Counted from the stretch's first letter, positions 37,901 to 50,400 are shown. The stretch: DNA of 64,000 nucleotides from Siphlonurus alternatus (GCA_949825025.1 OX463779.1:35722203-35786202); one strand, 5' to 3'. Made by a program: numbers and translations. Notes: generated by a model from the sequence alone, not told the origin.

Positions 37901-40900
37901 TGATCTGTGAGTTAGATAGTGGTGTGCGCCAATATCAATGTCCCATCCTCCTAGTCAAACTAAATGAAAATCTTTCATTTACCCGTCACTGCTTCCATTT
38001 TTTCTCGCTAATTTGTTGTTTATGCTCCAGGACTACCCAATGGCGGTGGTTGGCACGGCTGGTCGAGGCCTGATTGTGTACCAGCTGGAAGGCAAGCCCC
38101 AGGAGTACAAGCGGATTGACTCCCCACTCAAGTACCAGCACCGCTGTGTTGCCATCTTCCAGGACAAGAAGAACTCTCCAGCTGGTACGCCATTTAGTTT
38201 GCTGTGTGGCTTGAGATTATTATTATGGTTTGTTATGGTTTTCAAGGTGTAATTTCGCCGTGATACTAATTCATCCAGAGGTTGAAATCTTAAACTGGTT
38301 TGTTTTGATGCAGTGTGTGAGGCGTTTCAATTTGGAATTTGTATCACAATGGGGAATTCTCCTACATTTATTTTAATTTTTTTTCAGATGCTCTATGCCT
38401 TGAAACTAAATGTCCCAAAACAAACAAGTTTCAATTTTGAAAATTGTAGACATGGGAATTTTTTAAAAATCTTCCTCCTTTTGAATTTAGCGCCAAAACA
38501 TGACGTAGAAACTGCCTAGCAGGCGAATTTTTCCTGCAATAAATTTATATTTTCGATTATCACTCTTAAAGTAAACTGATATTAGAGACAAAACTATTGA
38601 TACTAGGGTAGAAAAACCCGCTGATTTCGATCGTGTTGCTAAAATTTACAGCCAATGACTCCTTGACGCTCAAACTATGATATCAGGCAGTTGTTGTGTG
38701 TTAACTAGGGAGTTTCTACGTCACAATTTTCAGGTTTTGCGCGCGGGTTGCATACTTTGCCCCTATTCTAATAATCCCTTCAGAGTCCCCAAATTTGAGT
38801 TAAAAAAGTTGAAACTTCAGTAAAACTTATTGTTAATATGTACCCTATCATAATGTAGTAGTTAAATTAAAATTTGAGTTGTAAGAGAATTGCCCATTAT
38901 TTAAGTTTGAGAACAATTTATTAATTACGTTTTTTCTATATACTGTATACTAATTTCTACGTTTGTGTGCTATAATATTGTACAATATGAAACTTTTGTT
39001 GGTAAATTTTACAGAGTTCAAATTATCCCTTTCCCCTTCCCTCCCCCACCCCTTAAATCAAAATTAATTAAATTGACTTTTATTTTTGCTAGTTATTTGA
39101 TTGAGTGAAGTGGCATGTTATTTTTTACTTCTGATCTTTTGTTCTTATACGATTTTATAAAAAAGAATTATCATTGCCCCACCAATCTATATTTTGTGTT
39201 TGATCTATGGATCAAGGAAATCCAATGGTTACAGGATTTGCTCTTGGGAGCGTTGAAGGACGAGTTGCCATCCAGTATGTCAGTCCTCAGAACCCCAAAG
39301 ACAACTTCACCTTCAAGTGTCATCGCTCAAACGGTACACCCTCCGGTTACCAAGACATATTTGCTGTAAGTATTGTTTATTAGAAAAAAATAACTTGCAA
39401 AGCATTTTGTAAGATACTGAAAATCCTGTCTTGTAAAGTAATAACTTTCCAAATAAATATATACATAACATGAGACGCCATATCTCTTGCAGGGTAAGCC
39501 AGCAGTATTATTACCTCGTTAATGTCAAAGGCAACTTTTTCTGTTTTTTTTATATGAGATTTTGTTTTAAGCAGGGGCGATCGGTCCATAGATGCGAAGA
39601 ATGCACTGCATGACCAACACAGATGGGAATGATGGAAATTTTTTTATTGTCTTTTGGTTGTTTCCAAGCATATAATTTTCATTAGTTTGAATTTATAATT
39701 TTGAGTAAAATCCTGCTGATCTTCTCGCTTATCTTCGTATTTTTTCGCGATTCAAGACTGCGGCCCGAGTGATCGCAGTCATATCACTACGTCACTAGAA
39801 CCATCTAGCCAATGGCAAAAACACAAAATGAGATGGTGGGTGGGGTGGGCTATGGTAAAAATATTAGCTGTTGAAGCGCTGCATTCAGAGCCTCCTCAAC
39901 CAATCAAAATCAGAACTTTGCTTGCCCGAAAAATTTATGTCACATGTCGAGTCACATGATATGAGGAGAAACTTTGATATTCGATATTAGAAAATATTTA
40001 ATAAATAAATAAGTACGTTACTCTTTTAAAATAAAAATATCAATTATGAAATTACCACATTTATTATAATTTTTAAATTATCTAGTCTGTAGTCTTATAG
40101 TCTCTAGTCTGATTTTTTCATAGGAAAAATATTTTTTGCAAGCTGGCGCCATATATATATATGCTGTGTTGCAAAAACGAACTACTTAGTAGTTAGTAAA
40201 GTTCGCAATCTAGTACGGAAGCGCACATGTCTGGTTCTGTTCAGTGATGCCTGCGATGTATTTTGCTTGTGGTATGCGTGTCTAGTGTATAATTTAGGGA
40301 CTTTTACAATATATTTCTATAAACTATGTGAAATATACTTAATATAATTAGTTGAAAAATTTATTGAAAGTTTACATTTCATAGTCTTTGATAAAAGTGC
40401 TCAAAATAAAGTTATAAAAATGTGTATCGGCGTCGCCCGTAGTAATAACACGTGTTCCATAGAAAAAGTTCTGGCTACTCCTTATTACTTATTATTTAAG
40501 TAAAATATTATGGTTTGTTTCTTTTATACTTTATTGTGAAATTTATTAATTTTTTATGTTTACTTTGGTTTTAATTTTTTTATGGTTTTATTGCTGTGTT
40601 GACAGCGTTTTTTTATAATTCAGCAAGAAATAAAATACAGAACAAATTAGTGACCAAAAAGAGCGTTGTCTATATATTATATATGAAATTTTATCCTTGG
40701 TAAGTTTGTTTTACCTTGACGTCCTTGACATATGGTAGAATAAAATTTATACTTATTATAAATAATATAATAATACATTATATTATAATGTATCAAACGG
40801 TCAAAATATATGAATTTCTGCCAAAATGCCTAAAAGATATAAATGATTGTAAATTGTTCCGTAAGAAGCTTAAAAAAATGTCCTTATGAGTAAAGAGTTC

Positions 40901-42206
40901 TATTCAGTTAAAGCTTTTGAGAGCAATAAATTGCCTGAGGGTATTGTATCCTTATAATTTGAAGGCTGGTTTTCATATATTTTTTTTTAATATCGTGGTT
41001 CATTTTTTTTATACTTATTTTTTTCCTTTGTTATATTTAAAAAGTGTTGTGTTTTGATGTTATGTATTTTTGTTAATATTTAGTTTATTTGACATGAACA
41101 TATATTATGATATTGTCTTGTACAATCGAAAAAGTTCGAATAAAGAAAATAATAATAAAAATAATTTAGGAGCAACGGAAAATAAGACTTTATAATTTGC
41201 ACCTTTGATTAAAAAGAATGAAAAATATATACATTTAAAAACATTGAAATTAGTTAATTAACTTTTTTTTAGAATACGGCAAAAAATATTAAAGAAACAA
41301 AAACATTATCGATGGTAGCTTAGGTTATCAAAAAATATCAAAGTTTTTATTGATTTTTATTAAAATAATACTGGATTGATAATTTTAGGAATTGGATAAA
41401 ACTTTGAATCATGTTTCTGGAGTGTTAATTTTAAACTTTAAAATTTATCTGCCACGCCTCTTTTTATAAAAAATCGCGCCTGCGGCGGGCTGTCCTAGGG
41501 GCAAGGTCCCCCGGACCCCCCTTTGGCTTTTTATTCTCGTCGTTTTCGATGCGCATGACTATGTAGTAAGGTCACCGATCGCCACTGGTTTTAAGTAATT
41601 AAATTTGTGAAGCTTACTAGACCCCAGGTACTGTACCGAGGACATGATGCTAACTGCTTGCCCTGTTGACCCGACTTGAGCACTTTTTAATTATTATTAT
41701 TATTATTTATTTATTTTACTCTAGCAGCCACAACTAGTCTCTAATATTGCTAGAAATTGTGCTCTAAGATTTTTCTACTTTTTAAAATTTAGATATAGCT
41801 CAACATGTCCGTCATCACCTTAGTCTGATATGTTCCTCCTCTTTACAATGGTGCTGTGATCACAGGTCAACGACATTGTGTTCCACCCGGTGCACGGAAC
41901 TCTGGCCACCGTGGGCTCAGACGGACGCTTCAGCTTCTGGGACAAAGATGCTCGTACCAAGCTGAAGACTTCCGAGGCCATGGACCTTCCAATCTCTCGC
42001 TGCTGCTTCAACTCCAATGGACAAATCTTTGCCTATGCAGTCAGCTACGATTGGTCAAAGGTACTTTTGTAATTCTATTTTGTTTCCATTTTGGTAATAG
42101 GGTATTTGTCACTTTTTGCTTTTATCATTACAACTTATTTTATTAATTAATAATACCATATACATATTTATGTTGAAAAATTAAAATTTGTATCTAATGG
42201 TTAATC

Positions 42207-42261
<55 letters not shown>

Positions 42262-42494
42262 TTTTATATATTAATGTACCGGTCCAACTTATGAGATTTG
42301 TATTCCTATAAAAGACAATTAAATTATTTCAAAGGTTTTTCCTTCATACCATTCTCTCATTTTTGTTCTTCATTTTTCCTTTACTTGATACAACATTAAT
42401 GTTACAGGGTCATGAGTTCTACACCCAACAGAAGAAGAATTACATTTACTTGCGCCCCTGCTTTGAAGAGCTCAAGCCAAGGACGAAAAACTAA
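31978..42494 (+). CDS. Rae1: mRNA export factor Rae1 (WD40), complete
   Basis: Eight coding exons: 31978-32157, 33953-34045, 34113-34286, 34464-34535, 38031-38184, 39235-39365, 41866-42060 and 42408-42494. All borders are GT-AG and the phases agree, giving 361 residues, close to the usual 360-370. The start reads [14 protein letters not shown], and WD-type units follow (for example [59 protein letters not shown]). The end, [18 protein letters not shown], is characteristic of Rae1/Gle2. Rae1 is a seven-bladed propeller that binds the GLEBS motif of Nup98 at the nuclear pore, supports mRNA export, and has spindle roles. Introns 1, 4, 5 and 6 are inflated by transposons, yet the exons are intact. 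Confidence 0.97.
32350..32521. mobile_element. Short inverted-repeat element, Rae1 intron 1
   Basis: The left GTAGCCGGAAGTGGAAGGAT is mirrored by ATCCTTCCACTTCCAGCTAC on the right, and the match extends to the ends (ACCACC / GGTAGT region). About 170 bp, directly followed by the truncated LINE. Confidence 0.65.
32522..33646 (+). mobile_element. 5'-truncated CR1/L2-like LINE in Rae1 intron 1
   Basis: An open frame of 361 residues (32522-33607) starts inside the RT domain: [20 protein letters not shown], then the catalytic FADDSVVY, the thumb [14 protein letters not shown], and a C-terminus with [10 protein letters not shown] and [19 protein letters not shown]. The palm blocks before GVPQG are missing, so the copy is 5'-truncated and inactive. 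It ends in a (TTA)n tail at about 33627-33645. Same strand as Rae1. A related decayed fragment is at 28290. Confidence 0.9.
34898..35234 (-). mobile_element. tRNA-headed SINE in Rae1 intron 4
   Basis: Read on the minus strand, the head near 35234-35160 has an A-box-like TAGTGTAGTGGTTAGTAC and a B-box GGTTCGATTCC at tRNA spacing, which resembles tRNA-Asp/Glu. It continues into a non-tRNA body of about 260 bp. The acceptor-stem halves do not pair into a normal cloverleaf, so this is a SINE and not a tRNA gene. Confidence 0.8.
35356..37671. mobile_element. MITE interrupted by a palindromic insertion
   Basis: The ends CAATGGGGAATTCTCCTAC and (inverted) CAATGGGCAATTCTCTTAC define an element whose own sequence is 35356-35522 plus 37286-37671, about 553 bp. 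An uninterrupted copy of the same length lies at 38347-38898, so the unit is real. No clear target duplication is visible. Confidence 0.88.
35523..37276. mobile_element. 1.75-kb near-perfect palindrome in Rae1 intron 4
   Basis: Arms 35538-36401 and 36411-37276 are reverse complements over about 865 bp around a 9-base loop. CGTAGAAAC flanks both sides (35514-35522 and 37277-37285), while the uninterrupted host MITE has a single copy, so this is an insertion with a duplicated target of up to 9 bp. The left edge CACGGCCGATCATCTTC recurs inverted at the centre (GAAGATGATCTGCCGTG), so the left arm looks like a complete element of about 885 bp with its own terminal repeats, joined to an inverted copy lacking both tips. 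Short open frames in the arms are mirrored but have no known motif. Confidence 0.9.
38347..38898. mobile_element. Uninterrupted MITE copy in Rae1 intron 5
   Basis: The same 552-bp unit as the host of the palindrome in intron 4, in the same orientation, with ends CAATGGGGAATTCTCCTAC and GAGAATTGCCCATT. At the site of the intron-4 insertion it reads straight through (GACGTAGAAACTGCCTAGC). It acts as the empty-site reference. Confidence 0.88.
39462..39545 (-). mobile_element. 3' end of the RTE-like LINE family, fragment
   Basis: Shares CTGCTGGCTTACCCTG-type sequence and flanking bases with the 3' ends near 24470 and 43390. Only the terminal 80 or so bases remain. Confidence 0.6.
39572..41587. 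mobile_element. hAT-type element in Rae1 intron 6
   Basis: The ends CAGGGGCGATCGGT and ACCGATCGCCACTG are inverted repeats of the usual hAT CAG...CTG type. The flanks carry a perfect 8-bp duplication, GTTTTAAG (39564-39571 and 41588-41595). The 2016-bp interior has no transposase that I can recognise. It contains a nested retroelement tail at about 40740-41165. A GC-rich subterminal patch (TCCCCCGGACCCCCC near 41505) is also typical of hAT elements. Confidence 0.93.
40740..41165 (+). pseudogene. Non-LTR 3'-end fragment nested in the hAT element
   Basis: A short frame, [20 protein letters not shown] near 40815-40880, resembles the extreme C-terminus of jockey-like RT proteins (L-P...I...F-K-K-L-K-K). 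It is followed by a 3' UTR-like stretch and an A-rich tail after AATAAAG near 41142. The fragment is too short to place in a clade. Confidence 0.5.
42208..42264. repeat. (TTTA)n microsatellite in Rae1 intron 7
   Basis: About 14 TTTA units in the last Rae1 intron. Confidence 0.95.
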
Positions 42495-42624
42495 GCGAGC
42501 TGCCTCATGCTGAACGGAGCATTCCACAAGTATCATTTTACTGCATCATATTTTTTTTTTTTTTTTATTATTATTATTCCTGTGTGACACAAGATAACAC
42601 TGAGCATAAGCTGCAGATATATTC

Positions 42625-42630
42625 AATAAA
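42625..42630 (+). promoter_or_regulatory. Rae1 polyadenylation signal candidate
   Basis: AATAAA about 130 bases after the Rae1 stop codon. It is the first canonical hexamer downstream. Confidence 0.6.
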
Positions 42631-44497
42631 TTTCTTACAGACACAACTAATAGATCTGCAAAAGCAATGCCAGGAACACTAATGTATTAAATTTTTATTT
42701 TACTGATGAGTAGTTCATTAAAAAGGGATGCTCGTTTCTTTTAAAACTAATGTAAAATATTTTAACACAACTTTATTAACAATAATGACGGTTTTAGCTA
42801 ACATGCACTTTGTCATAAGAGCTATTATTTCTTTTGTAAAATTTGAAAATTATAATAAAATAATTACTCTAAGATCACCTGTTTTAAATTTCTAGTAACA
42901 AAGTTAATTTACTTTTAGAGTCACACTAATTAATTATACTATAGTAAAATTAATTTTATTGTACGTGTTTTAAGGATTAAACGGCTACAGTGTTATATTA
43001 CTCATTACTATTTAATTAAATTAGACTGATATTAAAAGTGCGAGACATTGTGTTAGAAGTTTTGAGGAAATTTGAACCCAGAATCATCAAATTCATTTAC
43101 AGATAAATTTGGTAATAAAAACAAATAAAATACTTTGTATTATACTTAAAGACTTGCATATCTTCTTGAAACAAATAATACTAAAATACTCTATAGCGTA
43201 TAATATTTGTTTCATCAAATTTTCTAGTGTGGGGAAAAAAATTACTCTCATTTAATCGTAAATGGAAAGGCTTTGTTGTATTATAAACATTGACATTTTA
43301 AAACTTCTCATATATTTACTTCTGCATTGAGAGCAATGTTGCATATATTTATATATTTTTAAATATTCATTCATTCATAACCTTGCGGGGTAAGCCAGCA
43401 GCATTATTACCTCGGTCGTCAATGTCCAAAGCAATTTTTCTCTGCTTTTTAGTTATTTAAAAAAAAAAATTTTTTATTACTTTTTTTTTAAATAATTATA
43501 TTAAAATTCCAAATATGATGGTGCATGGGAAGAATTTTTTCCTCTTAAGTGGCCTAGATAGTAGAAGCTTCTCATATACTCCCAGACCTGAAGTCAGATT
43601 TAGTGGTTTGGCTTTTGTGGCCACTCCATGCTGTCTTACCAAAAAGTGGTGGTGCTACTGTGAAGACAAAAAATAACAAATTTGGTTTTCATGTGAGCTG
43701 CTTCTACTGTCTAGGTTACTTTGGTTTTCACAAAGTATGTACAGTATATTCACCTCTGAAACATCCATTCCATGTTTTATGGCCAGAAAGTTAATCAGAA
43801 GTTTCAGAAGAACCGAAACTTGCATGCATGGTCAACTTTCTGGCTGTAAGACACTGATCAAGCTGTTTCAATTAATGTTAATTACTGTATAGTAGAGAAT
43901 CAGACACCTCTGGCTGTGTCTTAATTAATTTAAATGGCCAGAAATTGAGAAATTTGACCAATATTTTCGCAGCTTCATAACGTACATATGTCTGTGTTGT
44001 TATAGTGCCACTGTTGCTCATAAGAAATAGAATACAAGCATAACAGTGGTACTAATTAGCTTCATCACATTTTGTGGAGCTCTGAAAATGTTGATCAAAT
44101 TTCTGGACAAAGATCACTGAAGTCTGATCACTCTGATCTGATTCATTTATGGCTGGCATGGATACAACTATACCGTAATTTTAATATTATTTAATACCTT
44201 AATTCAAAATAGCCAAGGAAATTATTTTTTAAATATGTTTTTAACAATCCTGGAGTTGAATCTCAGAATGATTTTAATGGAAAAAATGGGAAAGAAAGGG
44301 CTTAACTCCCTGCAAAAAGCGAAAACTCAAATTAATTTCAAATATTTGGCGCTTGTATTCCAGCTGGCCAACCAACAGCTGAGTTTCAGATTGACGTTTT
44401 GAGAAGGAAAATTGTTGTTGTTAGCTGAAGAATATGATAAATCTTTGTGCTTCAAGGGTGTCATTAACAGTATTGTGGTTGAGATAAAGTCAGCAAA
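42631..44497. other. Rae1-TBC1D9 intergenic region
   Basis: About 1.9 kb of AT-rich DNA between two genes on the same strand. It holds an RTE-family 3'-end fragment (43363-43450) and must contain the TBC1D9 promoter and 5' UTR, though I see no distinct core-promoter motif. No other gene is evident. Confidence 0.5.
43363..43450 (-). mobile_element. 3' end of the RTE-like LINE family, fragment
   Basis: On the minus strand it reads CTGCTGGCTTACCCCGCAAG then ends in ATGA repeats, the same terminus as the remnant at 24440-25290. Only the 3' end is present. Confidence 0.65.
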
Positions 44498-47400
44498 ATG
44501 TGGGTAAAGCCTCAAGAAGTTCTGCTTGCAAACGCCCTTTGGTAAGACAATGTTTTGAAGGATTAAAAATGATCTCTTGTTTTTGCCCTTCAGGCTGCTC
44601 TCTTTTTTTGAGAACTTAAATTTTCACTTTTGATGTATACAGTAGAACTGAAATAACTTAAACTAAAAGACTAAAATTAAAGCAAAAAATTTGCTTGTCT
44701 ATGATATAATTGAAAATTAGCAAAACGTAATTATGATTTTAGATTTCCACTTTAATAACTGCAATTATTGTTCAAAAATTTTTTGTGACATTTGGTGACC
44801 TTGTAAGTCACCTGCTAGTTGTTTTTGTATCGCTTAAAAAATAACTTGTGTCACACCGGTTACGCTTAATTTTGTTGCAGGGTGACTGAACAAGCAAGCT
44901 TGTACTTCGTCTTGCAGAGAAGGCGAGGTCATGGGGCCAATAATCGAGGACTGTCGTCCTTGCTGGTTGGAACACTGGACAGTGTGTTTGATACAAAACC
45001 TCCTCCTTACAGAATCCTACACCAGACTCCAAACTCAGAAGTATTTTACTGTAAGAACTAGTGATTCCCATTTATGCATAATTTTATTATGCATATATAA
45101 TTATAATATGTACGGTCGGTGCTGGAAAAGTTCTTTTTGGCCATCTTTTGTGGGATACTTGTAACATTTTCAAGGCGAGGGAAGGAGTGACCCTCAAAAA
45201 TTAATAATTTCCTTGCATGGAGGCTATAATTTATTATTAGTGGATAGTGGGTTCTCTAATTTGAATATCTGGCAGTGTATATAAAAAAAACCTCAGTATT
45301 TAATTAGCACAATCGTTCTAGTTCATCAGCTGATGATTATAGGTTAGGCTAGGTTAGGTTATAGTCAGCATGCAGCTATGAGATGGATGTATCATCAATA
45401 GAGCGCGGAAAAAAGTCTCTTTTTTTTTAACCAATAGTCGCCTATAAAGTCTACTTTTTTTGCAAAAAAGTCTCTAAAAAAGTCACTTTTTTCGAAAAAA
45501 GTCTCCAAAAAAGTCCCTTTTTTTTAAAAAAAAGAGCAACAAAAATGCATTTTAATAGTGCTATTTCTGATAACAAAAAAATTGTTTATTCGTGTTAAAT
45601 TACGACTTTGTACTTAATCGTACAAAATGTCTTTTAAATACCGTTTTAAAGTCAATTTTTTTAATGAGTGTCTTGTTATAGAAAGCCAAGATATTAAAAT
45701 ATTTTAATTTCATTCACTAATTTTATTAAGAGTAGTATGAAATTATTTAAATAATTCTATGAGTAATAAAAAGAACAAGACATTGTTTTAGATAATGTTG
45801 ATGCTTTTTATTGTAGTGGGCCATACAGTTTTAAAAGAAAAAAACAATTTTAATTTTCTTCTTGGTACTTTTAATACTCCTCCACCTCAGACTCACTGTC
45901 CTCTGCGTTCGCCACTGGCTGGCCGAACTCTTTGCTGTTGCGGCGGTTCAGGAAGTAGTTGCAAATCAAGTACATCTCCAAGTTTTCGACGGTGAAGCTC
46001 GTGCGCTTCTCGGTGAGCACGTTCTTATAGATGGAGAAGGAGCGTTCCACGTCGCAGGAGGTTAGCTGAGCGTATTTCAACGCCATCACCTCTTTGACAG
46101 CGAGTTTGTCTGTGACGGCCGGTGCTCGTGTCACCAGTGTAGGATCCTCCAAGAACCTGCGACACCTTTCGCATGAAAGCAAGTCCCACATTTTTCTGCA
46201 TACAAGTCTTGAACTTCATTTGCACGGAGGCACCACGAGGTCCATTCACTTCACTCAACTTGCACTCCACACTGTCCAGGATGGTAAAGGTTTGCTCCAT
46301 GGATAAATTAGCGTCCTCAAGTTGCTTGATTTTTCCAGGCAGAAAACCAAAGTTGCTTGCCACGCAAACCAAGTCCAGAGGTAGATTCTCGTCCAGGATC
46401 AACGCTCTGGCTTTTTCCACGCATGCCGCGTCATCATCGCTATCGATTGTTTCAATGATCTGAAAAAAATATTAAAGTGAAATAAAATTTAAAAATTAAA
46501 TAATACGTTAATAAATTAATTTGTGTATGTGCCTTTTTATATTAAAGAGTACTATAATTTTTAAATACAATTTTCCTTACTTACATTTTTTATCTTCTCG
46601 AAGTTATTTGCACTAAACGTTGCAGCGTTGATCCACGTTCCAAATCTAGTTATCACGGGCTCGGTTGGCAGTTGTAGATCGGAGTACATTTCTTTGTAGT
46701 GACGCACACGGGCAGGAGCTTTGCAGAACACCTGTCATTTTAAATTTCAATTAAAACTGTGATCAATACAAGACGCAAATAATATAAAATTAAAATATAA
46801 ACAAAATAATATAGTGCTTTCATTATTAAATACTATTGATATTACCTTTTTAAGAGTTGACAGCCAAGTGTTAACCAACGGGAACTTTTCCCTAACCATC
46901 TCGCTGACGCGGTGCATTTTTGCCCCTAATAGATGGCGTGCAGTGTCAAAAAAAAATATTTTTGACACGCATAACTGTGTTCAAAAGCTTTTTATTTTAT
47001 TCTATTTTTTTAACTATATTTTCGAGAAGAAAATAACTAAAAAATATACTAGAATGTGTCAAAAAGTCTCAAAAAGTCACCTTTTGCCGAAATAGTCGTA
47101 AAATCACAAAATAGTCTAAAAAGTCGCTTTTTTTATAGGCCCATTTTAATCCATTTCCGGAGATCGGTGGACATCCTAAATGACATTAAAATAGGCCCCA
47201 TATACACAAAAAGTCCAAAAGACTTTTTTCCGCGCTCTAATCATCAATAAATGGAAAAAGGGAAGGAGCGTATAATTATATTTATATTATTTTTCCCCTA
47301 CTCCTTTTTCATCTACATACTGCATGCTCTATATATTACATCATAATAATGTAAACATTATTTAACCATGTAAACTTTATGTCTAATTTAACAGCTGAAA

Positions 47401-50400
47401 ATGTATGAAGAAACACAGTTTTCCCACCACATGTTTCCTTTTTGCAGTGGTTGCTTGCTCGCTGACTCATGCTGAGATTGAGCAAAATTGGGAGTGGTTG
47501 CAGCGAAGCCTCACAGACACCCTTGTTACGTTTGACACTGAAGACGAAGTCACTGAGTTTGTCTGCTGTAAAGTGCAGTCCCTCATTGCCAGCCAGGTCC
47601 CCATTGTTGAAGGTAAAGCCTAAATCTAAGTAGTTCCCATTCTCATGACTAATCTATAATGAGATATTAGAATGTGAAAATTTTAGTGGCTTAATCCAAA
47701 GAAGGGGTAAAAATATGGTACTGTGAATTTTTTCAGATTTTCCTGAGACCGGGAACTAGGAACTATTTTTAAAAAATTATTGAAAGTCTATTTTATGACG
47801 TCACGGGCGGCACTGCCCTATCCTTTTTCGTAAAGAGTGCCGCCCGTGACGTCATCAAAATAGAATTTCAATAATATTTTAAAAATAGTTCCCGGTCTCA
47901 CTTGTCAGAAAAATCTGAAAAAATTCACAGTACCATATTTTTACCCCTTCTTTCGATTAAGCCACTAAAATTTTCACATTCTAATATCTCATTGATTTAG
48001 GCCATTACTTCTCTTAAATATTATCACTCAATATATATGATTTGCTATAACATCTAATTAAAAACTTGCTTTTCAGATGAGGAAACAAAGTCATTTAAAG
48101 CAACATCTTTTAAATTTCAACGTCTCTTCAATTTCCCTGCAGATGAAAAATTAGTGAGTTATTACTCATGCAGGTATGTGAAACTCACTATTATACTGCA
48201 GATTATTATATATTAATTGACATTTGTGTTTTATTAAAACAGTTACTGGAAGGGACGCATGCCACGGCAGGGCTGGCTTTACCTCACAGTCCAACACTTG
48301 TGCTTCTATGCTTATATCCTGGGTCGAGAGACAAGACTTGTGATTCGCTGGACCGATGTTACAGCACTAGATAAAACTAATAGCTTGCTATTTCCTGATA
48401 GCATTCGGGTAGCTACAAGAGAAAAGGAGGTAAAATAAATTTTAATTATATTTATAATTGGCATAATTATTAATAATATAATCTTTTATTTCAGCACTAC
48501 TTTTCAATGTTTATGCATAAATCAGAAACATTTACTTTAATGGAACAATTAGCAAATCTTGCCATGAAACAGTAAGTTCTTAAACAATGTTAATATGAAA
48601 TTTTTATTTTTATTCTTAAACTTAACATTCTTTCTCTTTTAGGCTTATGGATGAAAAGAGTAGTTTTAATGAAGATAGAGATCTGTTAAGGAAACTGAGG
48701 TAGTTATTAAATAATTACACCTTACGTTAAGCACACACTAACACTATGCTCTTTTGTCATCAGCATCAATGTTCCTCGCAAACCGTCCTTCCTGAAGCGA
48801 GACTTGGATGCCAGGGCACATTCAGAGACTTATCGGCTCAGGTTCCACCTGCCAAACTCTGAGAAACTGGATGGTACCTCAGATGCTACCTTGTGGACAC
48901 CATTCAACAAACACCATGTCTGGGGCAGTCTCTTCTTGTCTCAGAACTTCCTCTGCTTTGACAGCAGGGTAAGGAAATTATCTACATAGTTGCCTCTCGT
49001 CTCTTTTAAATTCAAACTAAAATTTTCTATGTTCATATTTTTTACTTTTCATATTATATTATGTAGCTAAAAAATACTTCAAGCTTATTTGAGACTCTAC
49101 TTCAAATTAGAGGTCTACATGGGCCGGGCATTGGCATTCTGCAAAGGGCCCAGGTCGGGCTAGGCGTACGAACCTACGAATTTTCTTTGTTTTTTTTCGT
49201 TTGTTTGTTGCTAGGAAGAATGAGAGAAGAGAGAGAGGAAATATGCAAGAAAGAAAATAAAATAATTTTGCTGTCAGTTTTTATAATGAGTTGTAAAGCA
49301 CTAAAATAAAAAGGCACACATAGAGCGGTCGAGGGTAAACCACGGACCGGGCCATGGGCTGTCCTGTGGGCTCGGGCTAGACGTAGCAGCTAACAAAACG
49401 AGCCGGACCAGACCGGGACTAAAAATCCGGTTTTGCAGACCTTTACTTCAAATATAGATATTTTATTTGTTTTATATTTTATGCTCTAACATACTATTAT
49501 TAATTGGTCAATTAAAATTGAAGCCTTGAGACTGATTCTATGATAACAGAAAGTTAAAGGAATTCATTAGAAATCTAACTTTTTATATTTAATTTATATA
49601 TTATACAAAGATTATTTTGTTTACTTCCTTATTTAGTTTCTTAGTTTGTTTTAATCTTGACCTTGTAATGAGGTTTGTTTACGTGTTCAATTACCCTGAC
49701 CCACTTCCCCTCTGATGCCACAATTACTCAGGTTCAAGGTCTGGTTGCCGTGGTGATCCCCCTGCGAGACGTGAGTCTGGTCGAGAGGGCGGACTCTCAG
49801 CAGGACACCTCGGCACAGTCCATGCTGGTGACTACCCACGGACAGTCCTCATTTCTCTTCTCACAGCTGAGGGACCGTGACTTCGTAGTTCGAAAAATTT
49901 CTGAGCTCTTGACTCGCATCAAGCAGTCTGCTCCGTCTGCACCGTGAGTAACTCTATTGTTGTGACAGCATGATGGAACATTAACTTTAAATTGACATTT
50001 CAGAACCTCCCCCCTGGTCTCATCACCAAGTAGCAATAGTTTGACTGACAGTGATATTCTCAAATCAGGTGAGGTATAGATATATTTATATAATTTATAA
50101 ATTAAACTACAGTAGTCATAACTTTTACTATTCATTGATGCATGTTGTCATTAATTTTTTTTTCTATCAGCTGAGGCATTTCAATGGAGCCCACAACCAC
50201 CCCTGATGTCTCTGTTCCGAGCCCCATCATCTACTCCATGTGAAACAGAATCTGAGAAGGAAAACCAATGGGAGAAACATTTTTCCGAGTTTGGTCGTGG
50301 TGTCAGCATGTACCGTACCACTGACTTGGCCAAACTGGTGCTTGCTGGTATTCCAGACAGACTAAGGAGGGAAGTGTGGCTAATCTTCTCAGGTAAATGC

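Noticed and set aside
46173..46463. Plus-strand frames of 70-96 residues in TBC1D9 intron 2
   Set aside because: They are antisense shadows of the hAT-like transposase.
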